Source of the DNA: Stutzerimonas nitrititolerans | Lineage (GTDB): Bacteria > Pseudomonadota > Gammaproteobacteria > Pseudomonadales > Pseudomonadaceae | Reading direction: 5' to 3' | Length of the DNA: 64,000 nucleotides | NCBI RefSeq assembly: GCF_003696285.1 | Contig: NZ_RFFL01000010.1 | Span: forward strand, 62,001-126,000 | Notes under the pieces: generated by a model | Seen by the model: the letters and a program-made list of their open reading frames with translations, nothing else | What the model was told of the DNA's origin: nothing | Database searches by the model: none | Part shown: positions 11,232 to 20,110 of the stretch, one piece after another | How positions within the stretch are numbered: position 1 is the first letter of the stretch | Layout: every line of letters begins with the position of its first letter | Position numbers and translations under genes: made by a program

Positions 11232-11260
11232 TTGACTTGATGTTGGGCTATGCGTAAATT
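11232..11260 (+). promoter_or_regulatory. Sigma-70 promoter for the tRNA operon
   Basis: TTGACT (11232-11237), a 17-bp spacer and TAAATT (11255-11260), followed by a GC-rich stretch (GCGCGCC) typical of stringently controlled stable-RNA promoters. It lies about 20 bp before tRNA-Val. Confidence 0.7.
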
Positions 11261-11280
11261 GCGCGCCTCGCAAGGCGATC

Positions 11281-11356
11281 GGCTGATTAGCTCAGCTGGG
11301 AGAGCACCTGCATCACACGCAGGGGGTCGGCGGTTCGATCCCGTCATCAGCCACCA
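11281..11356 (+). tRNA. tRNA-Val (anticodon CAC)
   Basis: Full 76-nt cloverleaf: 7-bp acceptor (GGCTGAT/ATCAGCC), D-stem GCTC/GAGC, anticodon stem CCTGC/GCAGG with loop ATCACAC (anticodon CAC, reading GUG), 5-nt variable loop, T-stem GGCGG/CCGTC with loop TTCGATC, then A and encoded CCA. Confidence 0.95.
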
Positions 11357-11392
11357 ACTCTTGCGAGATACGGACGAAAGTCCGGCCGACGC

Positions 11393-11469
11393 GCAGCGGT
11401 AGTTCAGTCGGTTAGAATACCGGCCTGTCACGCCGGGGGTCGCGGGTTCGAGTCCCGTCCGCTGCGCCA
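11393..11469 (+). tRNA. tRNA-Asp (anticodon GTC)
   Basis: Full 77-nt cloverleaf with acceptor GCAGCGG/CCGCTGC, anticodon stem CCGGC/GCCGG with loop CTGTCAC (anticodon GTC), T-arm GCGGG-TTCGAGT-CCCGT, discriminator G and encoded CCA. It is 36 nt after tRNA-Val and shares its promoter and terminator. Confidence 0.97.
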
Positions 11470-11516
11470 TATCTGCTTCAATCAAGGTCTGCTGAACACC
11501 TTGGAAGCCAAACAAG

Positions 11517-11543
11517 AAAGCGACCTTCGGGTCGCTTTTTTTG
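11517..11543 (+). terminator. Rho-independent terminator of the tRNA operon
   Basis: Stem AGCGACC/GGTCGCT with a TTCG tetraloop, flanked by an A-run before and a T-run after. Strong intrinsic terminator isolating the tRNA unit from the glycan island. Confidence 0.9.
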
Positions 11544-11681
11544 TTTCTGCCTTCTACCGGCCTCAGATTTGGGTGCGCTACTACGAGAGCGAAAAAAGTA
11601 GTGGCTGAGCTTCGGTTATAGGTCGCTATCCTCAGGACCTATGGGTGTTGGTGTGGCTTTAAGTCCTCCTGCTGTCTTCTC

Positions 11682-11697
11682 TGGCCGATATTTTGCT
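11682..11697 (+). promoter_or_regulatory. Sigma-54 (RpoN) promoter motif of the glycan island
   Basis: TGGCCGATATTTTGCT matches the RpoN consensus TGGCAYR-N4-TTGCW with exact GG-to-GC spacing. It lies about 98 bp upstream of rfbF, after the tRNA terminator, and is the only promoter motif I see before the 15-gene run. RpoN control, with FleQ as likely activator, is known for the P. aeruginosa flagellin glycosylation island, which fits the position next to fliC. Confidence 0.65.
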
Positions 11698-11794
11698 TGT
11701 AGGTCGACCAGGCTATTGAAAGCCAAATTTACGACGTGCCCGTGGAGGGCGCCTACTCTGCTATTCAATAGGCCCGGTTCTTTGAGGTTGATGA

Positions 11795-12565
11795 ATGAAG
11801 GCTGTAATACTGGCTGGCGGCTTAGGGACTCGAATAAGCGAAGAGTCCCATCTCAAACCCAAGCCGATGATCGAAATAGGCGGCAAGCCGATCATCTGGC
11901 ACATCATGAAGATTTACTCTCACTTCGGCATCAACGACTTCGTGATCTGCCTGGGCTACAAGGGTTATGTCATCAAGGAATACTTCGCCAACTATTTCCT
12001 GCACATGTCCGATGTGACGTTCGACATGGCAGAGAACCGCATGCACATCCACAACCGGCATGCTGAGCCATGGCGTGTGACGCTCGTTGACACCGGCGAG
12101 AATACGGCGACTGGCGGGCGGCTCAAGCGTGTGCGTGATTATCTAGGCGATGAGACCTTTTGTCTGACGTATGGAGATGGTGTTGCCAATATCGATATTG
12201 CCAAGTTGATCGACTTCCATCACAGCCATCGCAAACTGGCGACCGTTACCGCTGTACAGCCACCGGGGCGCTTTGGGGCGCTGGACGTGGAGGGCCAATG
12301 TGTGCGCGGGTTTCAGGAAAAGCCATTGGGTGATGGCGGCTGGATCAATGGTGGCTTCTTCGTGCTGGAGCCGGGCGTATTCGACTACATCGGCGGCGAT
12401 GGCAATATCTGGGAGCAGGAACCCATGCGCCGTCTGGCTGACGATGGACAGATGATGACTCATCTTCATCATGGCTTCTGGCAACCGATGGACACTCTGC
12501 GTGATCGTAACCTCTTGGAAGATCATTGGAACAATGGCCAGGCGGAGTGGAAACTGTGGTCCTGA
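11795..12565 (+). CDS. rfbF: Glucose-1-phosphate cytidylyltransferase
   Basis: Makes CDP-glucose from CTP and glucose-1-phosphate, the entry to CDP-3,6-dideoxyhexoses. The 256-residue protein has the nucleotidyltransferase signature GGLGTR at 8-13, KPKPM soon after, and the RfbF-typical YGDGVANID and [11 protein letters not shown] segments. It is the first gene of the island; its 3' end overlaps the likely rfbG start by 10 bp. Confidence 0.95.
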   Translation: MKAVILAGGLGTRISEESHLKPKPMIEIGGKPIIWHIMKIYSHFGINDFVICLGYKGYVIKEYFANYFLHMSDVTFDMAENRMHIHNRHAEPWRVTLVDTGENTATGGRLKRVRDYLGDETFCLTYGDGVANIDIAKLIDFHHSHRKLATVTAVQPPGRFGALDVEGQCVRGFQEKPLGDGGWINGGFFVLEPGVFDYIGGDGNIWEQEPMRRLADDGQMMTHLHHGFWQPMDTLRDRNLLEDHWNNGQAEWKLWS

Positions 12566-13620
12566 GCCCGGCGTTCTGGTCCGGTCGTCGTGTCTTGTTG
12601 ACTGGGCACACCGGCTTCAAGGGCGGCTGGCTGGCACTCTGGTTGCGCGACTTGGGTGCCAATGTTCTGGGTTACGCGCTTCCGGCGTCGAGCGAGCCAT
12701 CGCTGTGGGAGGAGGCACGCCTGCACGAAGTGGTGACCGGTGAACTGGCCGACATGCGTGATGCCCGGCGCCTGGCTACTGTACTCCAGGGCTTCAGCCC
12801 GGAGATCGTCTTGCACTTGGCGGCGCAGCCGTTGGTACGCGAGTCCTACCGAACGCCGGCGGATACCTATGCAACCAATGTAATGGGCACGGTCAACCTG
12901 CTGGAGGCTATACGCCGCTGTGATTCGGTCCGCGCTGTGCTGGTGGTGACCAGTGACAAGTGCTACGAGAATCGTGAGTGGGTTTGGCCCTACCGCGAAC
13001 AGGACGCTCTTGGCGGCCATGATCCCTATAGCAGCAGCAAGGCCTGTGTGGAGTTGGTCTGCGCTTCTTGGCGTGACTCTTTCCTTCGGGAGGCCGGTGT
13101 CACCCTGGCTACTGCCCGTGCGGGCAACGTGGTAGGGGGCGGTGATTGGTCCATGGACCGCCTGCTGCCCGACATCCTGCGGGCCTGGCAGGCCGGTGAG
13201 ACCCTGATCCTGCGTTATCCACATGCCGTGCGCCCGTGGCAGCATGTTTTGGAACCGCTGCACGGTTACTTGCATCTGGCCCAGGCTCTGCTGGAGCAGG
13301 GAGATGCCTTGGCTTCGGCATGGAACTTTGGCCCGGACGCCAAGAGCGTCGCCTCGGTGGCTCAAATAGTGGAGCGATTGGCCCGGCTATGGCCCGGCGA
13401 GGCACGATGGCAGCTGGAGAGTGATGCCCAGCCACATGAGGCCGGGTTGCTCACCTTGGATTCCTCCAAGGCGCGTCAACATCTGGGTTGGCGTCCGTGC
13501 TGGAGTCTTGAGGAAACTCTTGAGCGGACTTTTGCCTGGCACCATGCGTGGTGCGCCGGCGAAAACATGCAAGCATTCAGCCGCGCACAAATCGCGGCAT
13601 ATCAAGGCGATACTCCATGA
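12556..13620 (+). CDS. rfbG: CDP-glucose 4,6-dehydratase
   Basis: Extended SDR that converts CDP-glucose to CDP-4-keto-6-deoxyglucose using bound NAD. The Rossmann motif is TGHTGFKG at 16-23 and the catalytic pair is Tyr158/Lys162 (YSSSK), with [12 protein letters not shown] between them, all RfbG hallmarks. I prefer the GTG at 12556, with a GGAG 8 nt upstream, giving [12 protein letters not shown] like the family. Longer GTG and TTG starts at 12547 and 12526 exist. Length is 354 residues, normal. It overlaps rfbF by 10 bp and rfbH by 4 bp. Confidence 0.95.
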   Translation: MVLSPAFWSGRRVLLTGHTGFKGGWLALWLRDLGANVLGYALPASSEPSLWEEARLHEVVTGELADMRDARRLATVLQGFSPEIVLHLAAQPLVRESYRTPADTYATNVMGTVNLLEAIRRCDSVRAVLVVTSDKCYENREWVWPYREQDALGGHDPYSSSKACVELVCASWRDSFLREAGVTLATARAGNVVGGGDWSMDRLLPDILRAWQAGETLILRYPHAVRPWQHVLEPLHGYLHLAQALLEQGDALASAWNFGPDAKSVASVAQIVERLARLWPGEARWQLESDAQPHEAGLLTLDSSKARQHLGWRPCWSLEETLERTFAWHHAWCAGENMQAFSRAQIAAYQGDTP

Positions 13621-14939
13621 CAGACCAGACGGCGCAGCAGTTGCGCCAGCAAATTTCCGAACTGGTGGGGCGCTATGCCGATTTGCACATGGCGCCTGGG
13701 CCTTTCGTTCCTGGCCAAAGCAATGTTCCCCCATCCGGTAAGGTGATCGGCAGCGGCGAATTGAAAGCCATGACCGATGCCGTACTGGACGGTTGGTTGA
13801 CCACCGGGCGTTTCAACGAAGCTTTTGAAAAGCGCATGGCCCGCTATCTAGGCCGACGTTACGTGCTCACTACCAATTCGGGCTCTTCCGCCAACCTGCT
13901 GGCATTTTCCGCGCTGACCTCCCCGCGCCTGGGCGAGCGGGCGATCCGCAAGGGCGACGAGGTGATCGGCGTGGCCGCAGGTTTTCCGACCACGGTCAAT
14001 CCGATCCTGCAGTTTGGTGCCGTCCCGGTGTTCGTCGATGTCGAACTGGGTACTTATAACATTGACCCAGCCTTGGTGGAGGCGGCCATCAGCCCGAAAA
14101 CCAAGGCCATCATGCTTGCCCATACACTGGGCAATCCCTTCAACCTCGAGGTCATTCGCGACCTCTGCGACCGCCATGGCTTGTGGCTGATCGAGGATTG
14201 CTGTGATGCGCTGGGCTCGCTCTACGAAGGTCGACAGGTCGGTGGTTTCGGTGATATCGGCACCCTGAGTTTTTACCCTGCGCACCACATCACCATGGGC
14301 GAAGGCGGGGCGGTATTCACCGACAGCCCATTGCTCAAGCGCATCATTGAATCCTTCCGCGACTGGGGGCGTGACTGCTACTGCGCACCAGGCGAAGACA
14401 ACACCTGCGGCAAACGCTTCTGCTGGCAGCTGGGCGACCTGCCGGAAGGCTATGATCACAAGTACACCTACTCGCATCTGGGCTACAACCTGAAGATCAC
14501 CGACATGCAAGCCGCCTGCGCCCTGGCGCAGATGGACCGTCTGGATGACTTCATCGCGGCGCGCAAACGCAATTTCGACTGGCTCAGCGAGCGTCTGGCC
14601 GGCAGCACTGATCAACTGATCCTGCCGCAGGCCACACCGGGTAGCGATCCGTCCTGGTTCGGCTTCCCGATCACTCTGCGCGACGGGTGCGGTGTCGAGC
14701 GTGTCGAGCTGCTGCGCTATCTGGACGAGCAACAGGTTGGCACGCGCCTGTTGTTCGCCGGAAACCTGACCCGCCAGCCGTACATGCAGGGCCAGCAGTA
14801 TCGGATATCCGGTGAGCTGAAGATCACTGACAAGGTGATGCGCGATACCTTCTGGATAGGCCTGTGGCCGGGCTTGGGCGAAGCTCATCTGGAGCATGCT
14901 GCGCATAGCCTGGAAACCTATATGCAGAGGTTGCGCTGA
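13617..14939 (+). CDS. rfbH: CDP-4-dehydro-6-deoxyglucose 3-dehydrase
   Basis: PMP- and iron-sulfur-dependent C3 dehydrase (E1/DdhC) that removes the 3-hydroxyl of CDP-4-keto-6-deoxyglucose. The 440-residue aminotransferase fold has His-His (223-224) in YPAHHITMGEGG where aminotransferases carry the PLP lysine, the hallmark of this dehydrase. Cysteines at 254, 256, 264 and 269 can supply the [2Fe-2S] cluster. The enzyme needs a reductase partner (RfbI/DdhD); none is encoded in this window. The ATG at 13617 overlaps the rfbG stop by 4 bp. Confidence 0.95.
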   Translation: MTDQTAQQLRQQISELVGRYADLHMAPGPFVPGQSNVPPSGKVIGSGELKAMTDAVLDGWLTTGRFNEAFEKRMARYLGRRYVLTTNSGSSANLLAFSALTSPRLGERAIRKGDEVIGVAAGFPTTVNPILQFGAVPVFVDVELGTYNIDPALVEAAISPKTKAIMLAHTLGNPFNLEVIRDLCDRHGLWLIEDCCDALGSLYEGRQVGGFGDIGTLSFYPAHHITMGEGGAVFTDSPLLKRIIESFRDWGRDCYCAPGEDNTCGKRFCWQLGDLPEGYDHKYTYSHLGYNLKITDMQAACALAQMDRLDDFIAARKRNFDWLSERLAGSTDQLILPQATPGSDPSWFGFPITLRDGCGVERVELLRYLDEQQVGTRLLFAGNLTRQPYMQGQQYRISGELKITDKVMRDTFWIGLWPGLGEAHLEHAAHSLETYMQRLR

Positions 14940-15634
14940 TGCGTGCCTACGTGCTCTGTGGTGGCTTCGGCACGCGCCTGCGCAGTGTGACCGGGGACTC
15001 GCAGAAAGCTCTGGTACCAATACACGGAGAGCCTTTTCTGGTCCATGTGCTGCGGCAGTTGGTCGTAGCCGGTATTACGGAGGCGGTGCTCTGCGCACAT
15101 TACCGTGCTGACCAAGTGGCAAACCAACTGGAAGATTTGTCGCGGGCTAGCGGTCTGCCCTTGCGCATGGTCGTAGAGCCAGAGCCTCTGGGTACTGGCG
15201 GAGCGTTGCTCAATGCCCTTCGTGAATCGCCACCCGAGAATCGCTACCTGGTGCTCAATGCAGATACCTTCCTTGACCCCGAGGCTTACCGGTTGGCGGC
15301 CACCGCAGCGGGGGATGTTCTGGTGGCTGTACGTGTGGAAGATCGTGCCCGGTACGGCAGTCTCGAAACGGATACTCAAGGTCGGCTGGTAGCCCTCCGT
15401 GAGAAAGGTCAGCACGGACCGGGTTTGGTCAATGCTGGGGTCTATGCCTTCACGCCCATGGCTTTCGCCAATGCTGAGGTGAACGTCTGCTCTATGGAGC
15501 AGGACTTGCTACCCGCTCTGGTACTTGGGGAGGGCGTTGCGGTGCTGGAATACACCGATCGCTTCATCGATATCGGTACACCAGAATCCTTCGAGCACTA
15601 TCTAAACAACTCTTACGGAGGGGCTACACAATGA
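14939..15634 (+). CDS. Sugar-1-phosphate nucleotidyltransferase (HddC-like)
   Basis: GT-A-fold nucleotidyltransferase of 231 residues with GGFGTRLR at 8-15, EPEPLGTGGAL and the NADTF metal site. The closest family by eye is the HddC/RmlA group, for example D-glycero-D-manno-heptose-1-phosphate guanylyltransferase; the true sugar and NTP cannot be told. It starts on the last base of the rfbH stop and overlaps the next gene, a CBS-GHMP kinase, by 4 bp, so kinase and nucleotidyltransferase probably act in sequence. Confidence 0.85.
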   Translation: MRAYVLCGGFGTRLRSVTGDSQKALVPIHGEPFLVHVLRQLVVAGITEAVLCAHYRADQVANQLEDLSRASGLPLRMVVEPEPLGTGGALLNALRESPPENRYLVLNADTFLDPEAYRLAATAAGDVLVAVRVEDRARYGSLETDTQGRLVALREKGQHGPGLVNAGVYAFTPMAFANAEVNVCSMEQDLLPALVLGEGVAVLEYTDRFIDIGTPESFEHYLNNSYGGATQ

Positions 15635-16995
15635 ACCCACTTGTGCAGACCCTCAGCATCGGTGCAAACCGTAGCATCCTCGATGCTGTTAAGTGCATCG
15701 AGGCAGGCGCATTACAAATTGCCTTCGTAGTTGCCGAGGATATGCGCCTGCTGGGCGTGGTGACCAATGGAGACGTACGCCGTCATTTGCTGCAGGGCGG
15801 CCTGACGGACCAGCCAGTAACCACTTGCATGAACCAGGAGTTCCGCTCAGTGCGCTTCGGTGCACCTCGTGAGGATCTGCTGAAGGCTTTCGACTTGGGC
15901 CACAATGCTTTGCCAGGCCTGGATACCGAGGGCCGTCTGGTGGAGGTTTACACCCGGCAGATGGCTGCCAGTGCCGAGGCGCCGGTGCTGGCACGCGCAC
16001 GGGCTCCTGTGCGCATGAGCTTCGGAGGTGGTGGTTCCGACCTCACGTATTACTTCGTGGATAATCCTGCTGCAGTGCTCAGTTGCACCGTAGGCCTTTA
16101 TGCCCATGCAACGCTCATTCCACGCACGGACTTGAAGATTCGCATCTTCTCCGAAGACCTAGGCACCGAAGAGCACTACCAAAATCTCAATGAGTTGTTG
16201 GCTACTGAGCACAAGAGCCTGTTGGCTACCATCGTATCGGTAATCAAGCCCCGCAACGGAGTGGATATTTACATACGCTCGGACTTCCCGGTCGGTTCAG
16301 GGCTAGGCGGGTCTTCGGCGGTGACGACCGCCGTGATCGCTGCTTTCAATGAGCTGCGCCAGGATCGCTGGAGCATTTATGAAGTTGCTGAGCTGGCTTT
16401 TCAGGCCGAGCGCCTGTGTTTCGGTATTGCCGGTGGTTGGCAGGATCAATACGCCTCGGCATTTGGCGGCTTCAATCTGATCGAGTTTGAGCAAGGGCGC
16501 AATGTGGTTCATCCGATTCGTCTTGAGGATGCCATTCGCAGTGAACTGGAAGAATGCTTGGTGTTATGCAATACCGGTATTTCCCATGACTCAGGTAAGT
16601 TACACGTTCAGCAGCGTGAAGAGATGACTTCCCAACAGTCCAAGGCGGCATTGCTCACCGAGAGCGTAGTCTTGTGCCGGCAGATGCATCACCATCTTAT
16701 CCGCGGTGAATTACAGAAATTCGGTCAGCAACTCCACGAGGTATGGATGCTGAAGAAGCGCTTCTCGCGTGGAGTCAGCGATAACACGCTTGACCGCATC
16801 TACGAAACCGCCTGCGAAGCCGGCGCCTTGGGCGGCAAGCTGCTGGGGGCAGGTGGCGGTGGCTTTTTCCTGTTTTACGTGCAGCCTCAGCACCGCCAGG
16901 CGCTGACTCGTAGCGTGCAATCACTTGGCTGCACCATCAGTAACTTTCGATTCGAATCCAGTGGCGTTACCTCCTGGCGGACCAAAATTCAATGA
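15631..16995 (+). CDS. CBS-domain / GHMP sugar kinase fusion (HddA-like)
   Basis: 454 residues. Residues about 1-118 form a CBS-pair-like regulatory module (GVVTNGDVRRHLL at 42-54). About 122-454 is a GHMP kinase with ARAPVRMSFGGGGSD, the ATP loop PVGSGLGGSSA at 220-230 and the C-terminal LGAGGGGFF motif. The kinase half resembles heptose-7-phosphate kinase HddA, normally about 340 residues without CBS. CBS modules in sugar-activation clusters more often sit on the nucleotidyltransferase, which here lacks one and is the preceding, overlapping gene. No GmhA or GmhB is present, so a heptose substrate is unproven. Overlaps its neighbours by 4 bp on both sides. Confidence 0.85.
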   Translation: MNPLVQTLSIGANRSILDAVKCIEAGALQIAFVVAEDMRLLGVVTNGDVRRHLLQGGLTDQPVTTCMNQEFRSVRFGAPREDLLKAFDLGHNALPGLDTEGRLVEVYTRQMAASAEAPVLARARAPVRMSFGGGGSDLTYYFVDNPAAVLSCTVGLYAHATLIPRTDLKIRIFSEDLGTEEHYQNLNELLATEHKSLLATIVSVIKPRNGVDIYIRSDFPVGSGLGGSSAVTTAVIAAFNELRQDRWSIYEVAELAFQAERLCFGIAGGWQDQYASAFGGFNLIEFEQGRNVVHPIRLEDAIRSELEECLVLCNTGISHDSGKLHVQQREEMTSQQSKAALLTESVVLCRQMHHHLIRGELQKFGQQLHEVWMLKKRFSRGVSDNTLDRIYETACEAGALGGKLLGAGGGGFFLFYVQPQHRQALTRSVQSLGCTISNFRFESSGVTSWRTKIQ

Positions 16996-18893
16996 GCAGC
17001 TATCAACTGAGTATCGATGGTTTCACCATCGGCGCTGAACGCACCTTCATCATTGCTGAAGTGGGCAACAACCATAATGGCTCGCTCGAACTGGCGAAAA
17101 AGTTGGTAGACGCGGCCATCGAGGCGGGTGCGGATTGCGTCAAGTTTCAGATACGTAACCGCGAGGCACTGTATCGGCGCAAGGCGGACGGTTCGCGTGC
17201 CGAGGATCTGGGCGTCGAATATATCCAGGACCTGCTGGACAAGGTCGAGCTGGCCATTGATGAGCATCGTCAGGTGCGAGATTACTGCGCGCAGAAGGGT
17301 ATTACTTATCTATGCACACCGTGGGACGAGCCCAGTGTCGATGTGCTCGCTGATTTCAACGTGGGCGCGATTAAGATTGCGTCAGCCGATCTGTGCAATC
17401 CCTATTTGATTGCCAAGGCTGCCACGCTGGGCAAGCCGCTAATTCTTTCCTCGGGCATGTCGTTCGAGCACGAAATTATTCGGACAATCGAGCACCTCAA
17501 GAGCTTGGAAATTCCCTTCGCACTGCTGCATTGCAACAGTGCTTATCCGGCACCTGAATCGGATATTCAGCTTGGCTACCTGCGTCGTCTGCAAGAGTTG
17601 CATGGGCTGATCGGCTACTCAGGGCATGAGCGTGGTATCGCTATCACGCTGGGTGCCGTAGCACTGGGTGCCAAGCTTGTGGAGCGACACATCACTCTCG
17701 ACCGCGCAATGGAGGGGCCGGACCACCTAGCCAGCCTGGAGCCTCAGGAGTTCCGCCAGTTGGTGGACGGTATTCGCCAACTGGAACTGGCGCTGCCGTG
17801 GTATGGCCCCGCTCGTCATGCCAGCCAGGGAGAGCTGCTGAACCGCGAGAACCTCGGCAAAAGCGTGATTGCCGCACGCGACATTCCTCGTGGTACCGCC
17901 ATGGATGTATCGATGCTGCGTATCGCCAGCCCTGGCCAAGGTCTGCCACCGTATCGCCTACCGGAGTTGCTGGGCAAGCCGGCCCAACGTGACATCGGTC
18001 AAGGTGATTTCCTATTCGCGAGTGACCTGAGTGACCAGCAGGCCGATGCACGGCTGGAGTTCCGGATGCCGCTGCGCTGGGGTGTACCAGTGCGCTACCA
18101 CGACTTTCTGGATTATCACCGCCGTATTACACCGGACCTGTTCGAGTTCCATCTGTCATATCGCGACCTGAGCCTAAAGCCGCAACCCTTCCTGGCGCCG
18201 GTCGAATGCTCGCGCCTGGTCATTCATGCCCCCGAGCTGTTTGAAAACAGCGAACTGCTCGATCTGGTCTCGGATGATCCGGCCTATCGCCAGCGCTCCA
18301 TCGACAACCTGAAACGGGTGGTGGATGCCACGCTGCAGATCGGCGAGTTCTTCCCAAAAGCCGATGCTCGTCTGATTGTCGCCAACATTGGCGGCTTCTC
18401 GGCTGACGAGCCGCTTCCCGAGTCCATGCGCCCCGCGCTTTATGAACGCTTCTACGAGGCCTGTGAACATATCGACTTCGCCAGCACTGAGCTGATCCCG
18501 CAGAACATGGCGCCGTTCCCTTGGCACTTCGGTGGCCAGCGCCACCAGAACATCTTCATGTTGCCTGACGAGCTGGAAGCCCAGGCCCGCGAGCACAAGC
18601 TGCGCTTGTGCCTGGACCTGTCGCACCTGCAGATGACCTGCTTCCACTTCGGTCTCGACTTCCAGCAGGCGCTTGCGCTGTTGCTGCCGCATTCGGCGCA
18701 TCTGCACGTGGCCGACGCCAAGGGCACCAACGGCGAAGGCGTGCTGATGGGCACCGGTGACGTCGACTGGCCCGCCACTTGGGCCAAGATCAAAGCCCAG
18801 CCCCACGTCAGCTTTATTCCTGAAGTGTGGCAAGGCCACAAAGACCATGGCGCGGGCTTTTGGTCCGCCCTTAACTTCCTGCAATCTCTGTAA
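16992..18893 (+). CDS. NeuB-type synthase / SAF / TIM-barrel isomerase fusion
   Basis: 633 residues, about 280 longer than ordinary NeuB. Residues 1-270 are the sialic-acid-synthase barrel with AEVGNNHNG (22-30), KIASADL, and the expected metal ligands His212 (GHERG) and His233 (ERHITLDRAMEGPDH). Residues about 286-346 are the SAF/antifreeze-like domain. About 357-633 form a second TIM barrel of the xylose-isomerase/AP-endonuclease-2 type with CLDLSH, HLHVADA and PEVWQGH carrying likely metal ligands. The first part should condense PEP with an N-acyl amino sugar to a nonulosonate; the third may make or modify its substrate. No CMP-nonulosonate synthetase is seen in the window. Confidence 0.85.
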   Translation: MSSYQLSIDGFTIGAERTFIIAEVGNNHNGSLELAKKLVDAAIEAGADCVKFQIRNREALYRRKADGSRAEDLGVEYIQDLLDKVELAIDEHRQVRDYCAQKGITYLCTPWDEPSVDVLADFNVGAIKIASADLCNPYLIAKAATLGKPLILSSGMSFEHEIIRTIEHLKSLEIPFALLHCNSAYPAPESDIQLGYLRRLQELHGLIGYSGHERGIAITLGAVALGAKLVERHITLDRAMEGPDHLASLEPQEFRQLVDGIRQLELALPWYGPARHASQGELLNRENLGKSVIAARDIPRGTAMDVSMLRIASPGQGLPPYRLPELLGKPAQRDIGQGDFLFASDLSDQQADARLEFRMPLRWGVPVRYHDFLDYHRRITPDLFEFHLSYRDLSLKPQPFLAPVECSRLVIHAPELFENSELLDLVSDDPAYRQRSIDNLKRVVDATLQIGEFFPKADARLIVANIGGFSADEPLPESMRPALYERFYEACEHIDFASTELIPQNMAPFPWHFGGQRHQNIFMLPDELEAQAREHKLRLCLDLSHLQMTCFHFGLDFQQALALLLPHSAHLHVADAKGTNGEGVLMGTGDVDWPATWAKIKAQPHVSFIPEVWQGHKDHGAGFWSALNFLQSL

Positions 18894-18904
18894 GGGCGCC
18901 TGCC

Positions 18905-20110
18905 ATGACAGATCAGACCTTGAGCCTTCGCCTCGACCAACTGCTGAGCGAGTCGCTGGACAGCGCCCGTGCGCGCCAAGCCAATACTCTGGACAGCCTG
19001 ATTGGCAGCCTGGAGCAGCCTTTTGCCTTGTTCGGTGCCAGCCACTTGGGCCGTAAGGCACTGCAGGTGCTTAAACAGCTGGGCCATGTGCCGGGCGCCT
19101 TTATCGACAACAACAGTGCGGCTTGGGGCAGTGAGATCGACGGTGTGCCGGTGATGAGCCCGGCGCAGTTGGCTGAGCGTGAACAAGGCCAGTTGCCGGC
19201 GATTATCTGCACCATCTGGAGCGGCCATATCAAAGACCGCATGAGCCAGCGCCTACAGCCGCTGCGCGAGTTGGGCTTTAAGCGCATCGCGCTGTTTGGC
19301 CATCTGGCCTGGTGCTATCCGCAGCACTTCCTGCCGCATTATGCCCTGGACTTGCCGGAGAAGGTGCTGCAGCAAGCCGATGCCGTGCGCCGGGCCTTCA
19401 GTTTGATTGAAGACGCCGTCTCGCAGCAGCTGTTTGTTGACCACGTGCAGTGGCGTTTGGACCTCAACCACGACCTGCTGCCACCGGCCTCAAGCAAAGA
19501 GATTTACTTCGATGCGCACTTCAGCAGTGCCAGCGCCGATGAGGTGGTCTATGACATCGGCGCCTACAACGGCGACTCGGTGGCGGATTACCTGCGCCTT
19601 GGCCGCGCCTTTAAAGAAATCCACTCCTTTGAGCCTTCGCCGGCCAACTATGCCGAGTTGCAAGCCAACCTGACGCAGCTCAGCAGTGAGCATAGTGCCG
19701 CCTTGTTTGCCCACCCGCAGGCAGTCGGTGACAGCGTAGGCAGCGTGCTGATCGAAGACGACGGCGGCGCCTCCAACCGAGTCGGCCGTGGCACCCAGCA
19801 GGTGCAGAGCAGCACTCTGGATGAGCTGAGCAAGCAAATTGCTCCTGCCACCTTCCTCAAGATCGACATCGAAGGCTTCGAGCCGCAGTGCCTGGCTGGT
19901 GGCCGGCAGCTGATCGCGACGCATCGACCGGTCATTGCCGTGTGCGTGTACCACGAGCAGGACCACCTGTGGAGCATCCTCCTGCAACTGCATGAGTATT
20001 ACCCTGGCTACCGCTTTGAGCTGTGTCCGCACCTGGCCGAAGGCTGGGACTTGGTGCTTTACGCCGTGCCAGCCGAGCGCCTGCCAACTCACTTGCAGCA
20101 AGGGGCGTAA
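18905..20110 (+). CDS. FkbM family methyltransferase with N-terminal Rossmann-like domain
   Basis: 401 residues. The N-terminal third has a nucleotide-binding-like stretch (FALFGASHLGRKAL ... AFIDNNSAAWG at about 39-75). The C-terminal half is an FkbM SAM-dependent O-methyltransferase with VVYDIGAYNGDS, FEPSPANYAEL and FLKIDIEGFE. It probably caps or decorates a sugar. It starts 11 bp after the NeuB fusion and ends on the first base of the next start codon. A second, different FkbM protein lies at 26584. Confidence 0.85.
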   Translation: MTDQTLSLRLDQLLSESLDSARARQANTLDSLIGSLEQPFALFGASHLGRKALQVLKQLGHVPGAFIDNNSAAWGSEIDGVPVMSPAQLAEREQGQLPAIICTIWSGHIKDRMSQRLQPLRELGFKRIALFGHLAWCYPQHFLPHYALDLPEKVLQQADAVRRAFSLIEDAVSQQLFVDHVQWRLDLNHDLLPPASSKEIYFDAHFSSASADEVVYDIGAYNGDSVADYLRLGRAFKEIHSFEPSPANYAELQANLTQLSSEHSAALFAHPQAVGDSVGSVLIEDDGGASNRVGRGTQQVQSSTLDELSKQIAPATFLKIDIEGFEPQCLAGGRQLIATHRPVIAVCVYHEQDHLWSILLQLHEYYPGYRFELCPHLAEGWDLVLYAVPAERLPTHLQQGA

